Positions 61,101-64,000 of a stretch of DNA of 64,000 nucleotides are shown here, piece by piece. Numbering within the stretch: position 1 is the first letter of the stretch; every line of letters starts with the position of its first letter. Source of the DNA: Methylobacterium sp. (GTDB taxonomy: Bacteria > Pseudomonadota > Alphaproteobacteria > Rhizobiales > Beijerinckiaceae); NCBI GenBank assembly GCA_013823325.1, contig PNLY01000004.1, forward strand, positions 1 to 64,000, read 5' to 3'. A model generated the notes under the pieces. That model was not told the DNA's origin. It saw only the letters and a program-made list of their open reading frames with translations, and did not search any database. The position numbers were made by a program, and so were the translations under genes.

Positions 61101-62815
61101 GCGGCGACCTGCCCAGCTCCTGCGACCTGCTGGTGATCGGCTCCGGCGCCGGCGGGCTGGCGAGCGCCGTCACCGCCGCCGTGCTCGGCCTCGATGTCGT
61201 CGTGATCGAGAAGGAACGCCATTTCGGCGGCACCACCGCCTGGTCCGGCGGCTGGATGTGGCTGCCGCGCAATCCGCTCGCCCGCGCCGCCGGCATCGAC
61301 GAGGATGAGGCGACGATCCGCACCTATCTGCGCCACGAGCTCGGCGAGGGCTATGACGAGGCCTTCGTCACCATGCTGCTCGAGCAGGGGCCGCGCATGG
61401 TCGAGTTCTTCCGGCGCGAGAGCGCGGTCGACTTCATCGACGGCAACCTGATGCCGGATTTCCACGGCAACACGCCCGGCGCCGGCACCGGCGGCCGCTC
61501 GCTCTGCGCCAAGCCCTTCGACGGGCGCGAGCTCGGCGCGCGCCTGCAGGATCTGCGTCCGCCACTCGCAGAGATCGCGCCCTTCGGGATGAACATCGCG
61601 TCGGGCGCCGACCTCCAGCATTTCCTGCATGCGACGCGCCGGCTCCCATCTTTCCTGCACGTGCTGCGCCGGCTGGCGCGCCACTTTGTCGACCGTGCCA
61701 GCCATGGCCGCGGCCTGCATCTGGTCAACGGCAACGCCCTCGTCGCGCGCCTGCTCAAATCCGCCGACGATCTCGGCATCGCCCTGTTCAAGGACACCGC
61801 CGCGGTGGAGCTGTTGCGTGATGGCGAGCGCATCGGCGGCGCGGTCGTCGAGCGCGAAGGCCAGCGCCGGACGATCCAGGCGAGGCGCGGTGTCGTCCTC
61901 GCCACTGGCGGCTTCCCGCATGATCTCGCGCGGAAGTCGGCACTGTTCCCGCATGCGCCGACCGGCCGGGAGCACTGGTCGGCGGCTCCTTGCAGCAATA
62001 CCGGCGACGGCCTCAGGCTTGGCGAGGCGGCGGGCGGGCATGTCCGGACAGACCTGACGCATGCCGGCGCCTGGGCCCCGGTCTCGCTGGTGCCGAAGCC
62101 AGGTGGCGAGCCCGGCCGCTTTCCGCATCTGGTCGAGCGGGCCAAGCCTGGCGCGCTGATGGTGCGCCGCGACGGCAGGCGCTTCTGCAACGAAGCCGAT
62201 TCCTATCATGACGTGATGCAGGCGCTCTTGGCCGCAACGCCGGCCGGCGAGCCGGCCGAGGCCTGGCTGCTCTGCGATCACGGGTTCCTGCGCCGCTACG
62301 GGCTCGGCCGCGTCCGGCCTCGCCCCTTCCCGATCCGGCCCTGGCTCGGCAACGGCTATCTCAGGCGCGGCGCGACCATCGCCGAACTCGCCGCAGCCTG
62401 CGGCATCGATGCCGCCGGGCTGGCTCGAACGCTCGAAGCCTACAATGCCGCCGCTGCCGAAGGCAGCGACCCCGAATTCGGCCGCGGCGACACGCCCTAT
62501 AACCGCATCCAGGGCGCGGCCGACAACCAGCCGAACCCTTGCGTCGCGCCGCTCAGACCGGGGCCGTTCTATGCGGTCAGGATCGTACCCGGCAGCCTCG
62601 GCACCTTCGCCGGCCTCAAGACCGATGCGCAGGCCCGCGTGCTCGATGACCGCGATGTGCCGATCGCGGGCCTCTATGCGGTCGGCAACGACATGTCGAG
62701 CATGATGGCGGGCCGCTATCCGGCCGGCGGCATCACCCTCGGCCCAGCCATGACCTTCGGCTACGTCGTCGCCCATCAGGCCGGCGGCATCCCGCTCGCC
62801 AACAACCGTTCCTGA
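61097..62815 (+). CDS. KstD/fumarate-reductase-type FAD dehydrogenase (copy 2)
   Basis: The 572-residue protein is a paralogue of the preceding enzyme, with the same architecture: LLVIGSGAGGLASAVTAA at the N-terminus, ERHFGGTTAWSGGWMW, and GRYPAGGITLGPAMTFGY at the C-terminus. ATG 61097 overlaps the previous stop. Two adjacent paralogues could form a heteromer or catalyse two successive dehydrogenations. Confidence 0.85.
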   Translation: MSGDLPSSCDLLVIGSGAGGLASAVTAAVLGLDVVVIEKERHFGGTTAWSGGWMWLPRNPLARAAGIDEDEATIRTYLRHELGEGYDEAFVTMLLEQGPRMVEFFRRESAVDFIDGNLMPDFHGNTPGAGTGGRSLCAKPFDGRELGARLQDLRPPLAEIAPFGMNIASGADLQHFLHATRRLPSFLHVLRRLARHFVDRASHGRGLHLVNGNALVARLLKSADDLGIALFKDTAAVELLRDGERIGGAVVEREGQRRTIQARRGVVLATGGFPHDLARKSALFPHAPTGREHWSAAPCSNTGDGLRLGEAAGGHVRTDLTHAGAWAPVSLVPKPGGEPGRFPHLVERAKPGALMVRRDGRRFCNEADSYHDVMQALLAATPAGEPAEAWLLCDHGFLRRYGLGRVRPRPFPIRPWLGNGYLRRGATIAELAAACGIDAAGLARTLEAYNAAAAEGSDPEFGRGDTPYNRIQGAADNQPNPCVAPLRPGPFYAVRIVPGSLGTFAGLKTDAQARVLDDRDVPIAGLYAVGNDMSSMMAGRYPAGGITLGPAMTFGYVVAHQAGGIPLANNRS

Positions 62816-62834
62816 TCGCTCCCGGAGAGCCGCC

Positions 62835-63449
62835 ATGCGCTATGAAATCGCCACCCTCAGCGTCCGCTTGGGCAAGGCCGGAGCGGTCGTCTCCGCGCTC
62901 GACGCCGCGCTGAAGGCGCCGGAGGCGAGGGGCCGCCTGCTCGGCTGCTGGACGAGCGAGATCGGCACGCTCAACCAGATCATCCTGCTGCGCGGCTTCG
63001 CCGACGAGGCCGAGCTTTTGTCAGAGCGCCAGCGCCTGCTCTCGAACGGCAATCCGTTCGGTGCCGGCGAGGACATCGCCAAACTGGCCTTCGACAGCTA
63101 TGCGCCCTTCCCCTTCCTGCCGCCGGTCGAGCCCGGCAAGCTCGGCGCGGTCTACGAAATCCGCACCTATATGCTCAAGCATGGCGGCGTACCGGCGACG
63201 ATCGCGGCCTGGCAGGCCGCCGTGCCGCCGCGCGTCGAGCTCTCCCCGCTGGTCATCGCCATGTACGCGCTCGACGGCCCGCCACGCTTCACCCATATCT
63301 GGCCCTTCGCCAGCCTCGACCAGCGCGCCGCCGTCCGGGCCGAGGCCGTCGCCAAGGGCATCTGGCCGCCCAAGGGCGGGCCGGAATGGCTGACAGGCGA
63401 GATGTATTCGACGATCGCGCTGCCGACCGCTATCTCGCCGCTCGCCTGA
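62835..63449 (+). CDS. NIPSNAP-family protein
   Basis: The 204-residue protein contains two ferredoxin-like NIPSNAP units, the first starting RYEIATLSVRLGK and the second YEIRTYMLKHGGV with FTHIWPFASLDQRAAVRAE. The family has been linked to small-molecule catabolic operons, but its function is mostly unclear. GGAGA precedes ATG 62835. It lies between the flavoproteins and an isomerase-like gene in the same transcript. Confidence 0.85.
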   Translation: MRYEIATLSVRLGKAGAVVSALDAALKAPEARGRLLGCWTSEIGTLNQIILLRGFADEAELLSERQRLLSNGNPFGAGEDIAKLAFDSYAPFPFLPPVEPGKLGAVYEIRTYMLKHGGVPATIAAWQAAVPPRVELSPLVIAMYALDGPPRFTHIWPFASLDQRAAVRAEAVAKGIWPPKGGPEWLTGEMYSTIALPTAISPLA

Positions 63450-63463
63450 CACGGAGACCCATC

Positions 63464-64000
63464 ATGCCGCTGATGTCGCTGGCTTATCTCACCACCGTGC
63501 CGCTGAGCCCGCCCGATGCGGTCCGGCTAGCCGCCGAGCTCAGCTATGACGCCGTCGGCCTGCGCGCGCTGCCGGCCGCCCCCGGCGGCGACACCAGCCC
63601 GCTGATCGAGGATGCCGCGCTGCTGCGAGAGACCCGGCGCGCCATCTCCGAGGGCGTGCCGGTCTTCGATGTCGAGATCATCCGGCTCGGCGCCGATTTC
63701 TCGGTCGAGGCCATCAAGCCCTTCCTCGAAATCTGCAGCGCGCTGCAGGCCCGCGCCGTGCTCGTCGCCGGCGACGACCCCGATGAGGTCCGGCTCACCG
63801 CCTCCTTCGCTGCCTTCTGCGCGGCGGCGGCGCCCTATGGCCTCACCGGCGATCTCGAATTCATGCCATGGACGAAGGTTCCGGACGCAAGCACGGCGCT
63901 GCGCATCGTCACCGCCGCCGATCAGCCCAATGGCCGCGTGCTGGTCGATGCGCTCCATGCCGGCCGTTCCAGCACCACGCTCGCCGACATCGCCACGATC
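63464..64000 (+). CDS. TIM-barrel sugar-phosphate isomerase/epimerase-like protein (cut by window end)
   Basis: The first 179 codons of an AP-endonuclease-2/xylose-isomerase-like barrel are visible. DLEFMPWT and LVDALHAGRS carry the glutamate and Asp/His metal ligands typical of the fold. It begins 14 bases after the NIPSNAP gene. 3-dehydroshikimate dehydratases also have this fold, which would fit the AroE-like gene. The C-terminus lies outside the window. Confidence 0.8.
   Translation, partial: MPLMSLAYLTTVPLSPPDAVRLAAELSYDAVGLRALPAAPGGDTSPLIEDAALLRETRRAISEGVPVFDVEIIRLGADFSVEAIKPFLEICSALQARAVLVAGDDPDEVRLTASFAAFCAAAAPYGLTGDLEFMPWTKVPDASTALRIVTAADQPNGRVLVDALHAGRSSTTLADIATI

Noticed and set aside
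58802-62815. A 1337-codon open frame on the plus strand across several genes
   Set aside because: It is a shifted reading of the AroE-like gene and the first flavoprotein, rich in Arg and Ala. Only its last 572 codons (61097-62815) are a real gene.
1-64000. CRISPR arrays, rRNA and tRNA genes
   Set aside because: No regular direct-repeat series and no tRNA cloverleaf or rRNA segments were noticed on reading both strands; this was by eye and not with a covariance search.

Overview
The window is GC-rich, alphaproteobacterial-type chromosome (gene style fits Hyphomicrobiales such as Bosea or relatives; this is inferred from gene content, codon use and the fdsGBACD order, not from a marker gene). 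It is a dense catabolic and transport region with about 43 protein genes, most in tight operons with 4-bp ATGA overlaps. I saw no rRNA, tRNA or CRISPR array.

Layout: (1) 401-4765 is a cupin gene, a MocR/GntR-aminotransferase regulator, an MHS-type MFS transporter and a nitrilase; an identical operator-like sequence lies before the cupin and at the regulator start. (2) 5261-10565 is a minus-strand operon of acyl-CoA synthetase, acyl-CoA dehydrogenase, a BadI-like ring hydrolase and a class III aminotransferase. It diverges from a LysR regulator (10716-11645) followed by a five-gene Dpp-type ABC transporter with an embedded M20 amidohydrolase (11804-18636). (3) 18637-23896 holds decayed mobile DNA (IS3-type and integrase fragments) around a carbamoyltransferase-like gene, a DMT exporter and a GGDEF-EAL protein.

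(4) 23897-35261 is a minus-strand sugar/polyol system: an Rbs-type ABC importer, a SorC regulator, an aldo-keto reductase, a GlpD-like flavoprotein, a class I aldolase, an FGGY kinase and a GMC oxidoreductase, with a perfect palindrome in front of the binding-protein gene. (5) 35847-40950 has an MFS transporter and an SbcD/YhaN-like nuclease-ATPase pair. (6) 41013-44732 has a fatty-acid-hydroxylase-family membrane enzyme diverging from a DevCAB-like exporter; two matching palindromes 60 bp apart lie between them. A small secreted protein with a strong terminator follows.

(7) 45241-52399 is an OxyR-like LysR gene and the NAD-dependent molybdenum formate dehydrogenase operon fdsG-fdsB-fdsA-fdhD-fdsD. 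(8) 52727-64000 is an IclR-controlled region: a NitT/Tau-type ABC importer plus a flavoprotein on the minus strand, and on the plus strand a shikimate-dehydrogenase-like enzyme, two related KstD/fumarate-reductase-type flavoproteins, a NIPSNAP protein and a TIM-barrel isomerase cut by the window end. Two IclR-type boxes spaced exactly 31 bp sit between the two arms.

The two most likely undescribed systems are the transaminase/ligase/BadI/dehydrogenase operon with its peptide importer and amidohydrolase, which together could degrade a conjugated alicyclic beta-amino acid to a pimeloyl-CoA-like product, and the IclR-controlled twin-flavoprotein operon, which could degrade a hydroaromatic acid. 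Both assignments are inferences from family and context.
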